From: Asterella californica
Lineage: Eukaryota; Streptophyta; Marchantiopsida; Marchantiales; Aytoniaceae
Reading direction: 5' to 3'
Assembly: GCA_036924285.1 (NCBI GenBank)
Contig: JAYKYS010000001.1
Coordinates: 27,837,501 to 27,901,500 of the forward strand
Length of the DNA stretch: 64,000 nucleotides
Numbering within the stretch: position 1 is the first letter of the stretch; every line of letters starts with the position of its first letter. A program made the position numbers and the translations under genes. A model generated the notes under the pieces. It was not told where the DNA came from. It saw nothing but the letters and a program-made list of their open reading frames with translations, and searched no databases. This document shows positions 21,801 through 32,800 of the stretch, one piece after another.

Positions 21801-23367
21801 GCTACTGTAACAGTAGTGAGAAGGGCTCGAACATCTGAAACCAAAGCATCTGCTTTGCTGTCATCAGGTGAGGATGGAAGGGAAATGCAGAGCAGTCTGA
21901 GGGAATAGTCCATGACCAGTAGCCACGAGGCAGCGATGCGGAAGTTTGCCTGCGAGCTCTCCAGTTATGCAAACCTTTTGCTTTCAGTTCCAGTGACCTT
22001 AACTTCGCTTTGCAACAATCCATCAACCATAAGTACCTACTAATCTAGCCTCTAAACTGTCCAGATACTGTCAGTCGAAATGCTGAGGCGACCGAGCGAG
22101 AGAGGTCAAGTGCAGGGGAGATCACGCACTTCTTTGACAAGGAGTTTAGAGATTGCCAAACGTTTGCCACTTTCAGTTGTTTTAGTCAGTGGAGGTCGAT
22201 GGGAGCTCAGCCAACTGCTGAAGAAGTTTCTCGATGCGACCCTCAGCGTACCTCTAGAATGAAGTCAAGAACCAGGCCTTTTGAAGTCAAGAACCAGACC
22301 CGAATCGTCACACTGGGGATGAAGGATTCATAGTCAGTTAACTTTTTCTTGCCCTGTCATCCGGGGTGAAGGGCACTAACGTAAAGTCTGCGGAGATATT
22401 TCAGAAACCAGATAACATGTAAGACAGTTTACCCATTTGAAAGAATCATTTAGCAGAAGCTTGGGGGTACTTCTGTTGCTCCAGTAGGTTATTGGTTCAC
22501 GTTACGGATGCAGTTCGATAACTTTGAATGCACATAGAATTTTAGAGGTTGCCGCTTTCTACTCTCGCTGTTCGAGTAGTCTCAACTGCGTCCAACGTTA
22601 TCGGGGTTACTCTCTAGTGGAGGTTCGTTTATGATTCTCTCGTCACATGAGCTCCCTTCAATACGCTACTCCCCTTCCATTCATTGGCTTTTCACTTTCA
22701 GTTAATTTATGGTCATTGACACAGATTCTGCTAAACAGAGCGTGCGATTGTCCTTTCAGGGAGCATTGTGACGTCACACACACCAACCTGCACATGACAC
22801 GAGGCTGTACTGTACTTTGAAACAAACATTGGGATATGGGCCCTTCTTCGTTTGTGTACGGTTTGATTTCTCCAACTGCTAGCTCATCGTGCTTGCTAGA
22901 TTCATCAATGATTGACCTCAGTGGTGGATGATATGCCTCGAGAAAAAGAAAGAGGACCCTTCTCTTTCTTTCGTTCGTCACGTACACTGTCGATAACTCA
23001 AGGAGCCAAGATTGACTCTCCGACCACAAGGGTCAATGCACTGCTCATTTCCTTATCACATATTGTTGGGGTGGACAAGACAAGACAAAGTTGTAGCTCC
23101 GACTCTAATCGTAACTTCGTGTTTGAGGCGAGGGATAAGTTGCCCGCACAATGCCTAGAGTTGACGTGGAGAAAACCAACGAGAAGTCTCTGAGGATGGG
23201 ATGCGATGCTCTCAACCTCCTGTCTGCCTCCGTCGTCATCATCTGAATTTTTGGTCCTACCCTTGAATGCGGCACAGTCTCAGAGAGAGGATGATATACT
23301 AACTGCATGCCGTAGCCTTTCGACCATAGACCCCACGCCCTGGTTGGAAAGGTGCTAGAAACAAGGG
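18871..23367. other. Mixed-composition DNA, no recognisable gene
   Basis: Only short overlapping frames without family resemblance are present. Structure seen is limited to a 17-bp direct repeat TGAAGTCAAGAACCAGG/A with period 22 at 22260-22298. It could include untranslated exons or non-coding transcripts, which cannot be judged from sequence alone. Confidence 0.4.
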
Positions 23368-23423
23368 CAGAGAGAGAGAGAGAGAGACAGAGAGAGAGAG
23401 TGAATTTTCTGTGTGAGATTAAG

Positions 23424-23481
<58 letters not shown>

Positions 23482-23486
23482 TTTTC

Positions 23487-23534
<48 letters not shown>

Positions 23535-23645
23535 TTTTCTGTGTGAGATTAAGAATGGGAGACCTATAGGTCCTACTCTGAGTCTTTAAAAAGGAAGAAC
23601 AGGGAGAGAGAGAGTATATGATCCTGTCCCGAGTCTTTCAAAACG

Positions 23646-23698
<53 letters not shown>

Positions 23699-23760
23699 TT
23701 TTGTGACGATATCATAGAAGATCGAGAATGAGAGAATACATGGTCCTACCCTGCCTTAAA
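23368..23760. repeat. Compound GA microsatellite/minisatellite
   Basis: Long (GA)n tracts alternate with two recurrent insertions. TGAATTTTCTGTGTGAGA occurs at 23401, 23478 and 23531. A second unit, GGTCCTAC or similar followed by CTGAGTCTTTAAAA or similar, occurs near 23570, 23608 and 23733. The array is therefore a higher-order repeat rather than a simple GA run. Confidence 0.9.
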
Positions 23761-24659
23761 AATTGCTGCAGCTCTTGCTGCAAACTGAGATTCCGCCTAC
23801 GAAAGGAACGGAACAGCTATGTCGACTTTTGGAATGAATGGCAATCAATTTGCGAGGTTGGCACAGACTGTCAAGTGGAATTCCACTAATACCTTATTGC
23901 TAAAAACGGATGGGAACGAAAACTGTGGCAATGGTCGTTATGCGCCGGACGTGAAACGCGCCACATGCATTCCCTTTGATAAAAGGCGAAGAAGCAATAA
24001 GAATTAGGCACGTCCTTCTGAGATCTTGGACGGCTCCAAGGCCCGAGTTAAAGTTAATGACCCCGAACTCCCCCATCGCCAATCCAGGATAAGCACTCCA
24101 CCATGGCCAGCTGTGATGAGGAACAGACAGCAGCATTCTAGTTCAGTTTACTACTACAGGATCCCTACAGTGGTTAGTTACCCCCCTTTGACATATCACA
24201 CGCTTTGACTTTTGGTCGGGAGTTTCCCTCGTGCTGTAATTTAGTCTACGACCATCGTGCAGAGGCACGGATCGCATAAACGACACACTCTGCTTTTATG
24301 GTATTAGGCCTGTGAGAAACATATTGACGACAAGCACAGCGAATGCTCGGCCCTCATGATCAGTTCAGTTTTGGGATTCTGCCAATCCACCTCACCGGTA
24401 GAGATCCCAGTCAGGTGGGAAAGAGGAACAGATTGTCACGATTAGTTCACCGACCTTGAAGAATGAGCAAGTGGAGGTATTTGTCTGCTACGCCGGTCTT
24501 TGCACACTTTGACCGGAATCCTGATTGAGACTGAGAAGAAAGAAGAGTTCATTACCAATTCAAGTCGGAGATGAAGAGAAGACGAAACCATGGCTTCAAA
24601 AGCATCATTGCTGTTGTTGAAGTATACGCAGGTAGAGAGTGGAGGTACCTGAGCGCGAA
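23761..24659. other. Upstream region of the F-box gene
   Basis: There is no recognisable gene. This stretch between the GA array and the presumed first exon of the F-box gene probably contains its promoter, but no TATA box could be assigned with confidence. Confidence 0.35.
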
Positions 24660-25374
24660 GTTAGTGCTGTGAGCGAGAGGTGCGAGGCAGAGGGACTCGG
24701 TTCCGGGAGGGCACTACAGACCTCCTGATCAAAGCGAACAACGCGGTGGAGGATAGGCAATCCAAGTGTGATCTACAAGCAGAACATAGCGGTGCCTGCC
24801 TTGATGCAACTGGCCTGGACTTAGTTTCGGCAAGTCGGTGCGGTGGAAGGAAGGAAGGCTGTATAAAGGTGGACACCGATCTGACCTTCAGAGATTTACA
24901 AGGTAAGAAATAATATCATATATGGGCACCTTCTTCCGCCGCTGCTCTAGGCCCAGGAGGTAGAGCATGGATGACGTCGGCAGAGCCACTGGGTGCTGCT
25001 TGCTGAGCTTCAATATTTTCTGTAGCTTGGTCTACGGAATCTGGATTGTGGGCTGATGGGACTCATGAGAGAGAAGAGGCTGAGCAGGCGCAGTCGCCAT
25101 AACAGTTTCCGGATTCTCAGCTTTTGAGTAGAAGAGTCAAAGGACTGCCTTGCTCCAAGATCAGAGCAGATCACTGTATGCGCAGCAGGAAAAAACGCGT
25201 TTGCAGCTTTGTTGTGCTTGTGCAGTGCAGGGCAGTGCACCCAGAGATGGCGGCCTTGAAGGGTTGAAAGCCTACAAGTCAACCGCGACCAAAGAGCAGC
25301 AGCACAATCAAAGATCTATCTGCCTACAGCTGCAGTTTCTTGTGATCCTTAAGAGGAGATATTGAGGGTCTGTT
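24660..25374 (+). other. Likely spliced 5' leader of the F-box gene
   Basis: A good splice donor ACAAG/GTAAGAAA occurs at 24902/24903 and a good acceptor TATTTTCTGTAG at about 25013-25024, giving an intron near 122 nt. An upstream ORF beginning at 24680 would pass through this junction and stop after about 25 further codons (ending AQSP), before the main start. The exon limits and transcription start are inferred. Confidence 0.4.
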
Positions 25375-26847
25375 ATGATGCTGAAGGAGGACATAGAGCT
25401 GTCTGTCGAGGAAGAACCGGTGCGATCACAGATTCAAGCAGTCACAGATTCATTCAGTCTACTCATGCAGGGGAAGAACATGGAGAACCTGATTGACAGA
25501 CAACTCTCAGAGGAGTTGCTGATGCTGATTCTTGCACGACTGCCATGGCAGGACACCTTTCGCCTACGCGTAGTTTGCAAGTTATGGAGCTCTATTCTCC
25601 GGGACTCGAAGTTCCTTAAAATGTGTTCCCCATCTTCTGGTGTACCGTTGTTCCTCTCATCCGCCTTTCCTGAAACAGATTTCACTCTGTACTACCGCCT
25701 AGGAGTTCACAAATGCTTTCTCCAAGGGAGTTTCTGCCGGGATTGTGAGTTCCAGCTTTTCAGTCCTCAAGGACACAAGTGGAGCATCTTCCCAAGAACT
25801 TGGTTCAATCTGTTTCTGCATCAAGCCTTATCTAGAACATGCACTCGCTGTGTTAGAGTGATGGCTGTCAAAGGAGGTGTTTTCTTGATCTTTTTTCGAC
25901 GACAACACAAGAGTAGTACTGGCGCCTTTCCAGCTGCAACTGTCATAAATCTTCCAACCGCGGCTGTCATTACCGCAGAAACCGCTGCAACAACAACAAC
26001 GGAGGAACGGTGCGGCTGGACGGAGCAAACGGACAAATCATGGAGCCCATCGAAACATAACAGTGAGATTGTGTACCTGGTCAATCCGTTCACTCAAACT
26101 TACAGGTTGCTGGATTTGCCCACCCGTCTTGTAGCAAAAGGGTCTTCTCTGTTTTGGATGAAAATCAAGAAGATGGTAGCTAACAAACAGAGCAACACGT
26201 TCAACATTTTATTCGGACCCTCAGTGCAAAAATGCGACAAACATGAACGCTGCGACGTGTGGTTGCTGGACTACTACGACGTAATGGAAAACTCCTGGTC
26301 CAACTTCTCGTTCCATCTCCGCAGACGGGTTACAGTTGGACAGAGTCAGCAAACTGTCGATGCAGGCTGGCTGTATGACGCGACGATTGTAGGGGAAAAG
26401 CTGTTTTTCGTTACTTGTCACTCAGACTCTCTCTTTGGCATCTGGCAATTCAGTTCTGACTCTGGGTCCATCTTCCCCACTAGACTGGCCGATATTCCTG
26501 TTCTGAATCTCTACAAACCTTCCATCCACGAACGTCAAGGACGTGTCATGCTTCTGGGCCAGAGTTTCGACATGAACGACTTCGACTTCTCAATTCGTGT
26601 GTGGGAGTATGAGTCGTGGGATATGAAATGGATACCAGTGATAACATATCTGAGCGAAGTGAGGGTTGCTTGTTGGAGTCTTAAAGGAGACTTCGGCGAG
26701 GAACTCGCTTGCATTTCCGTAGAGATGCCCAGAAAAAGTGAATACTTAGTATGTGATCTGGACGCAAGAACATGCAATAAGCTGCCTTCGACGTCACATG
26801 GTAGGAAGATGTTTATGGTCGAACCTAGATTAGACATGCAGCTTTAG
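25375..26847 (+). CDS. F-box protein, plant type
   Basis: 490 residues in one open frame. The F-box lies at about residues 40-80 (LIDRQLSEELLMLILARLPW, then FRLRVVCKLWSSILRD), with the family's L-P start, LP pair, V-C-K-x-W core and S-x-x-D end. F-box proteins bind SKP1 and present targets to SCF-type ubiquitin ligases. The remaining 400 residues look like a divergent plant beta-propeller or F-box-associated domain, with recurring VYLVNPFTQTYRLL, DVWLLDYYD and SIRVWEYESWDMKW segments. A Thr/Ala-rich insert lies near residues 190-215. Substrate unknown. The start is the first ATG of the frame; a second ATG follows immediately, and Met36 at 25480 is an alternative that still keeps the F-box. 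The frame stands alone between two gene-poor regions, and a spliced leader is likely. Confidence 0.85.
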   Translation: MMLKEDIELSVEEEPVRSQIQAVTDSFSLLMQGKNMENLIDRQLSEELLMLILARLPWQDTFRLRVVCKLWSSILRDSKFLKMCSPSSGVPLFLSSAFPETDFTLYYRLGVHKCFLQGSFCRDCEFQLFSPQGHKWSIFPRTWFNLFLHQALSRTCTRCVRVMAVKGGVFLIFFRRQHKSSTGAFPAATVINLPTAAVITAETAATTTTEERCGWTEQTDKSWSPSKHNSEIVYLVNPFTQTYRLLDLPTRLVAKGSSLFWMKIKKMVANKQSNTFNILFGPSVQKCDKHERCDVWLLDYYDVMENSWSNFSFHLRRRVTVGQSQQTVDAGWLYDATIVGEKLFFVTCHSDSLFGIWQFSSDSGSIFPTRLADIPVLNLYKPSIHERQGRVMLLGQSFDMNDFDFSIRVWEYESWDMKWIPVITYLSEVRVACWSLKGDFGEELACISVEMPRKSEYLVCDLDARTCNKLPSTSHGRKMFMVEPRLDMQL

Positions 26848-29800
26848 TTACAGCGTGTACTCAGTCAGCCCCTTCTGCTGAAATTATTCCTCCGCAATGG
26901 GTACCGGAAGCATGCATCCATCTTCCGAGCATGGTAGTTGCAACAATGATCCTTTTCTCCAACATCATCTCATAGTATCTTATATAAGGATGGAGAACTA
27001 GCTGGAATTGATATCAAATCTACCACACTCCCTACAACGTTAGACATGATACCAGATACTTAGGCCGAACCACAAACTTACAGCAGCAGACCTTTCCAGG
27101 ATCGATCTAATCGAGACGATAATTGCTTGAGGGAGCGCAGAGGTATCAATCTTCAGTGTCTGCAGAGGTTCTTCACCTGCCAGCCTTGTATCTTCACATC
27201 ACCGACGGACCGGTCGCGATGGACACGAGCGTTTAGCTGCAATTTATCCAACAATTATTGCTGGGTGTCCCTTGTAGCTGGACTCTTGAGTATAGTATAA
27301 TCAACAGTTTTATGTCCAACAGAGTTGTTTAGCACATTCCTCTCGGCCATTCACCTGGCCATCTTATTGTAATTTACTTGGGCAACAAAAATTGAATTAG
27401 AAGTTGACAGAGAGTCGATTCAGCACTCTAATCCTGTACTGACTTCCTTGGGTTTCTGTGTGTTGTCGTCATCATCATTCATCATGCACTTCATTCTTGC
27501 CCAGGAGCAGAAAGTTTCCGAGCAGGCAAGTATACGTAGCCAGGACTCCTAGCGAGCCCAGTTGCCAAGTTGCAACAGGTGCTGCTTGTTTGGGCTTGCC
27601 CGTACCTTTTACTGGGTTGAGCATGAAAAGGGATCTGCTGTATACGCAAGTGCTACTGATGCCGAGCCGTACCTTTTGCAAGCCTTTACGTGGAAGAGAA
27701 AGACAGTAATCTTGTGCCGTCCAATCCTGATGCATGCCAACAAACGAAAAGTGCAGGGTGGACTGAGCTAGACACAGTTTTGTAACAGCGTGAAACAAGC
27801 GTTGACATTCTCAGAAGATAAAAAGCATCGCCTCATGCAAGATTGCTGAAGTTATGATAAAGAAATGATGATGGGAGGCTGGCTAGTCCCTTCTGTTGTA
27901 CAGTCTGACAAAGCGTACGGTGACAGGCAGCAGTACTTGCTGTAGTGCCAGTGCCGGTTTACAGTGAGTCAAACGACGCATAATATAAGCGAAGGGCAAG
28001 CGGTCGTCGACTGCTGAGATGAAACTAACTCGTCGCAGGGAACTGGAACGACACCATTTCAGAAAATAGCGTATGTTCGTCGTGGTCTTCTCGGTCACAC
28101 CGGGAGGAATTTCCAAAGATAGGCGACATCATCATAAGCAATTCTCGATTAGACCCAGAGCTCCTCTTTTATACAGTTCTCTTTCTAAATCTGCTCGTGT
28201 AACGAAATATGAATATTATCATGTTATTTCTTCGTGGTCATAAATCGATCACTTCAGCAAAGCCGACATACTGTCTCCCGTCCCCACCATGGCTTCTAAA
28301 TTAGTTCGTGACTTAGCGGGGATAATAAGAATAAATGAGACCACTTGTGAAGAGTAGCTCTTTTGTATTTTATTGTACTGTATTCAGGGACCTACCTAGC
28401 GTTTTGTGACTGCAGTGGCACCAGGTAGCTTGTAGTAGGGGGCACAGAGGCAGCTTACGCATTCGACCGAAGCATCCTCAGTATGGAACCAGGTTCCCCA
28501 CCAGTTAGGGATGCGACTGAACTTCTATCCCTTTCGCTGGATCCCTGTTTGGTCCGTCCCACAGTTGCACAACTTGGGCTCGACGATGCCCTCAAGGAGT
28601 GACCCCACAAGGGACTCTTTGTCCCTGGAACTAAAAAATGGACTGTCTCACTCGTTTGTAGGAGTCCACACCAGTACAAGTTACCAATGATACAGAGTAA
28701 CGTAGGTCGCCTAGAATTTCGCATTTCATGATCTCGCCGACAGATAAGGAATGAAGGTGGTGTTTTGTGAAGCAGAGTTTATTCTATGTGTCATCAATCC
28801 CATTCGACGTTTTGCGAATGACTACCAGGCGGAGAGATGTTCAGCTCGGAAACTCAGCAGCTCGTCTGGCACGGCGGGTCCATTTTAGGAGAAACTCTGT
28901 TGTTCTGAATTAGGGGAATCAGTAGTGACCTACCAGCTGTGGAAATATAAAACGGGTTTCAGGTGTGGGGCTCCAGCTTACGAAGAGGATATTGCGGGAG
29001 TGAGGGAACGAGGAGGGAGAAGGATTGTCATCGTTAATTCTGCTCCCTTGTTGTGGCAACCATGTCAGGCTCGGAAATATATTGTCGCCTTCGTTTAACG
29101 TACACATTCTGTGTTGCCAAGCCACCAGGACTATACGATCTCAAGAATAACATGGCGAATTCCCGAGCTGCAGTTCGTCTGGGGACTTGAATTTGGCTCA
29201 ATTGAAGGTATGGGATATGTCCAGCTGACTTCATCCGTGACCTGAGCTTTTATGGAATTCAGCGTTTTCTGCCCTAACATCATCGCTGGGCCTTCTAGCG
29301 AACCAATGGATTCAGTGCCGGTAGACAGCGCCATGATGTCGAGGTAGATTGCTTGGAGGAATTTCCATTATAAGATCTTGAAGAATTATGGATTGCTGAT
29401 TCATGTGTTTATTGTCCGTTCATATCTCCGCCACAGCTGTGAATCCCCTCAACCCAGGAGAGATCAAGAGGTTGAAATGCTGAACTGAGCGGCAGCCAAC
29501 CACCTCGACTTCATGGAGATCCACAATAGTAATCACGTTAACAGGTAACTCATCAAGAGGTACCTGAAAAACCTGGTCTGGAAAACTCTAAGCTAGCAGC
29601 CAAGCAGCAGTGATAGATTATGGGTCTTAGTAGAAGAGGTTTTCTTACCACGCGTGTGCATTCTCAGTTATCTAACAGTTTTCTGTTAGCAGATCCAATC
29701 CATGAACCGGAGCTGGAATCGACAATAGGAGGAGGCTATGTGTTACACCCAACTTCAACAGGGAGTTGCAACTCCCTTCTAGGCGTACGGGGTCAAAAGT

Positions 29801-32800
29801 AATAATTCGTCGTTGATAGAAGATCGGAGAGCGGATATCTGATTTCTAGCACTCGGAGTACTGCCTGTACTTGTGATAATCTGGCATGTATCAGCATCGG
29901 CATCCGGGACCAGGGCCTTGGTGGAACCCGGATTGGGAAGTGATATTCGAGCAGGTAGGAGCATCGACATCGGGGCCAGGGCGTTGGAGTCTCCAGGACT
30001 GGGAAGTGATTGGTCAACTTATCCGCACTGAACAGGGGCGAGAAGGTAACATTGGGGTTTCCCAGCACAAGTACCTTCCACGCATTGCTATCGACGTAAT
30101 GCCGATAATAACTCTATCAACGAGATTAATTATTACCTGCACTTAGTGCCGCGAATGACAAAGTGGAATAGTTCAGACAATTCGTGTCAGGGACATTTAA
30201 CGAAGCTACTCGTACGGGAACAAGGAACTATTCTTGAATTTGCTTGCTGTGCGAACGTCTTTCTCAAGCTTGTTGAAGCGAATCCTATTGTCGATAACCT
30301 TGCAAATTAAATTTCAAATTCGCTAGATCTCTAAGTTAAAGTCGGTCGACCACTGAGGTAAGGCTCTCACTTGTGAACGAGAAATCTTACAGAAAAATCT
30401 GCAAATGCAGGGTATCCTGCGCAGGCGTCGGGTTTTGCGGTTCAGATATTGCCAGTATCTTTCTCTGTGGACTGAATCCAGGAAAACTCCGCCCATCATA
30501 TGTATGGTAGAAATTTGGTATAACTTTCTGGTAGCTAGGGTAGGAGCCTACTGAACTGGAAGTGTAACTTCGGTTGTCAGTCACCTTCCCTTCCATCGAC
30601 GTCCTGAAGGCTTTGCTGATGGCGTCCTGTCCGGGGCGCTGTATTGTGCAGTTGATTCGTTTCCTCTAAATGTGTCGACGAAGTCAGAGACAAGGTTGAC
30701 GTGCATGCTAGGGAGTGGGTATCGTAACTAGGTGTTGTTGCACACCTAGTCACTACATACTGCGGTTCGCCCCGAAGCTCTGGCAGAAGCTGGCCGGCTG
30801 GTTCTTGGAGCATGGATCTGTGAACATGATTTTTATCGTTTTCCGTCATGCTATGGTATTCCTCGCTGTGGCTGTGGTTTTTACACTGTGTTGTCAGGTC
30901 TTAATCTCACTCTTGTGCAGTTCTTTGCTCATATTTTTCTGCTTTAACTGTAAGTATCTTCTCACAGCAGATTCTTCACGTACTTCTTGCCCAATGTATC
31001 TGGTTTTGTATCTGGCCTCGTAGATTCTGGCCTTGCAGCAGATGTTAGAGAGGATTACCTACATTCATTCCTTCGTTCCATAAAATCCTTTCAGCGAAGA
31101 TTCTTCATTTACTTCTGCTCAGTGTATGTTAAAAGACTGTGTCTGGGTAGGTGGATCATCTTCTACCTGCTTACAGAAGAATATTACCGTCTGGTAACGC
31201 TACTCTTAGACCTCATCTTGTATAAGTGATCTATATTGTTTGCCATACGAGGATCCTGGGAATGTGCTCGACCTTTCACATCCCCAAAATCTCATCCCCG
31301 GATAGTTTCATCCCATTCTTTTACTTGCTATGTACTCCTCTGGGTTTCAAATTCACTTGCTACCTTAAGTGTATCCCGCTGCTAACCAACTATACCGGTA
31401 CATACACCTTCTGGTAGTAAGGTCTGGATCATCCAAACGTACCACGGGTGATTGAGGATGTCGCTGAAAGTCGGCCAGCGTTAGTGCGTAAAAAGTGAAA
31501 CATAGTAGGTAAGTTTTAAGTTACCTACCTTACCCCGTGTCCAGAATTTCAGTCTCATCATCAACCTCTCGTTACCAGGTAGAGCGTTTCATAAGCCCTG
31601 GTAGATCTGAAGGTCTGTATAATGAGTTCAGTTTGCTACGATTTATTAAGAAGGTGCTGGTCAGTAGTCTAGTCTAGAGACCAGCACCCTCTAGTCTAGT
31701 AGCACAGGCACGTAGAGTTGTTCAGTTCTGCTTAGTAAGAATTAGCTGAAACCAAGAGCTATGATGGTCCTCGTTTTATTTCCTGCCCTAGAGATTGGGT
31801 TTACGGGTTACAAAGACCTGACACGACCTTCTCTGGTCCTGCCCTCTAAACTGACGCAGCTTGTGGCCAGTAGGCGTAAAATTTTCCGTTGTGTGTTACT
31901 GGGAGTTCTGGACAAGGTGTCTCGAAAGTCTCGTTCTTTTTTCTTTGAAAGACTTATTGTGGGAAGGGTCAAGAATCAGTGATTGTAGTGGCAAGTAGGA
32001 AAGAAATTGTGATACACGATATGACGATTCGCAACGTGCAAGGGATGCACGTTTCGAACAATGCAAAGACATCTTTGATAAGCAAGATAAGACGACGACC
32101 ATGGTGAAGCGTGTGAATTACCCGGCAGCTATTCTGCCTGCACGTGGTTCCAGGAACACCTGTAGAAGACCACAAAGACGCTAGCAGTCCGCTTGTGCCA
32201 GCGTCAACAGAATGTCAAATATGCGATTCTGTATGTATCCAGGTCATTTACAAAGCTTTGGACGACGTTAGTTGCAATGGAGAGGTGCGTAGGGAGTATC
32301 CAAGTGTGGAACTGTTACCGATTAACCAGAGAAGGGTAAGAGAGGCACGACATGTGCTAACAGGAAGAGTGTGGCAGGTGATATCAGTGGGAGTGGTATT
32401 TATACGTTTGAACTTTCTGAAACAGCTAGGTGCGACACGACTCAAACCTAGGGATTGTGCATTGGTGACGAGCACATTACGCCTGTGGCGAGCGCAGTGC
32501 ATCGTTGGCTACGTGCACTTGGCAAGATGAAGTTTGGCAACCAATGTTTCAAGTTTCGGGGAAGTTGCGTAGTGAAAGTGGCACTTGATAGACGATTAGA
32601 AAGGCCTTGGTCCTTGTTGGAGCCTTCTTCCTAGAGGCACGGTGGTTGACGCTGGCTCGGGATGCTTTCTGCGAATTCTCCCGTAGCGTGGTTAATAGAC
32701 TGGCTGTATGGAGAATGTTGAAGATGGGGTCCTCTAAATATTGGCGAGACTTTCTTTTGGTATGCTTGCTAACCAAATATTCAGTTAGTTTCAAGCTAGT

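Noticed and set aside
23400..23700. CRISPR-like repeat-spacer array
   Set aside because: The repeats are simple GA tracts with variable lengths and repeated, not unique, spacers in a plant-like genome. It is a minisatellite.
25821..26093. Minus-strand frames within the F-box gene
   Set aside because: They are shadows of the coding strand, rich in Val/Ala runs from antisense ACA/GCA codons.
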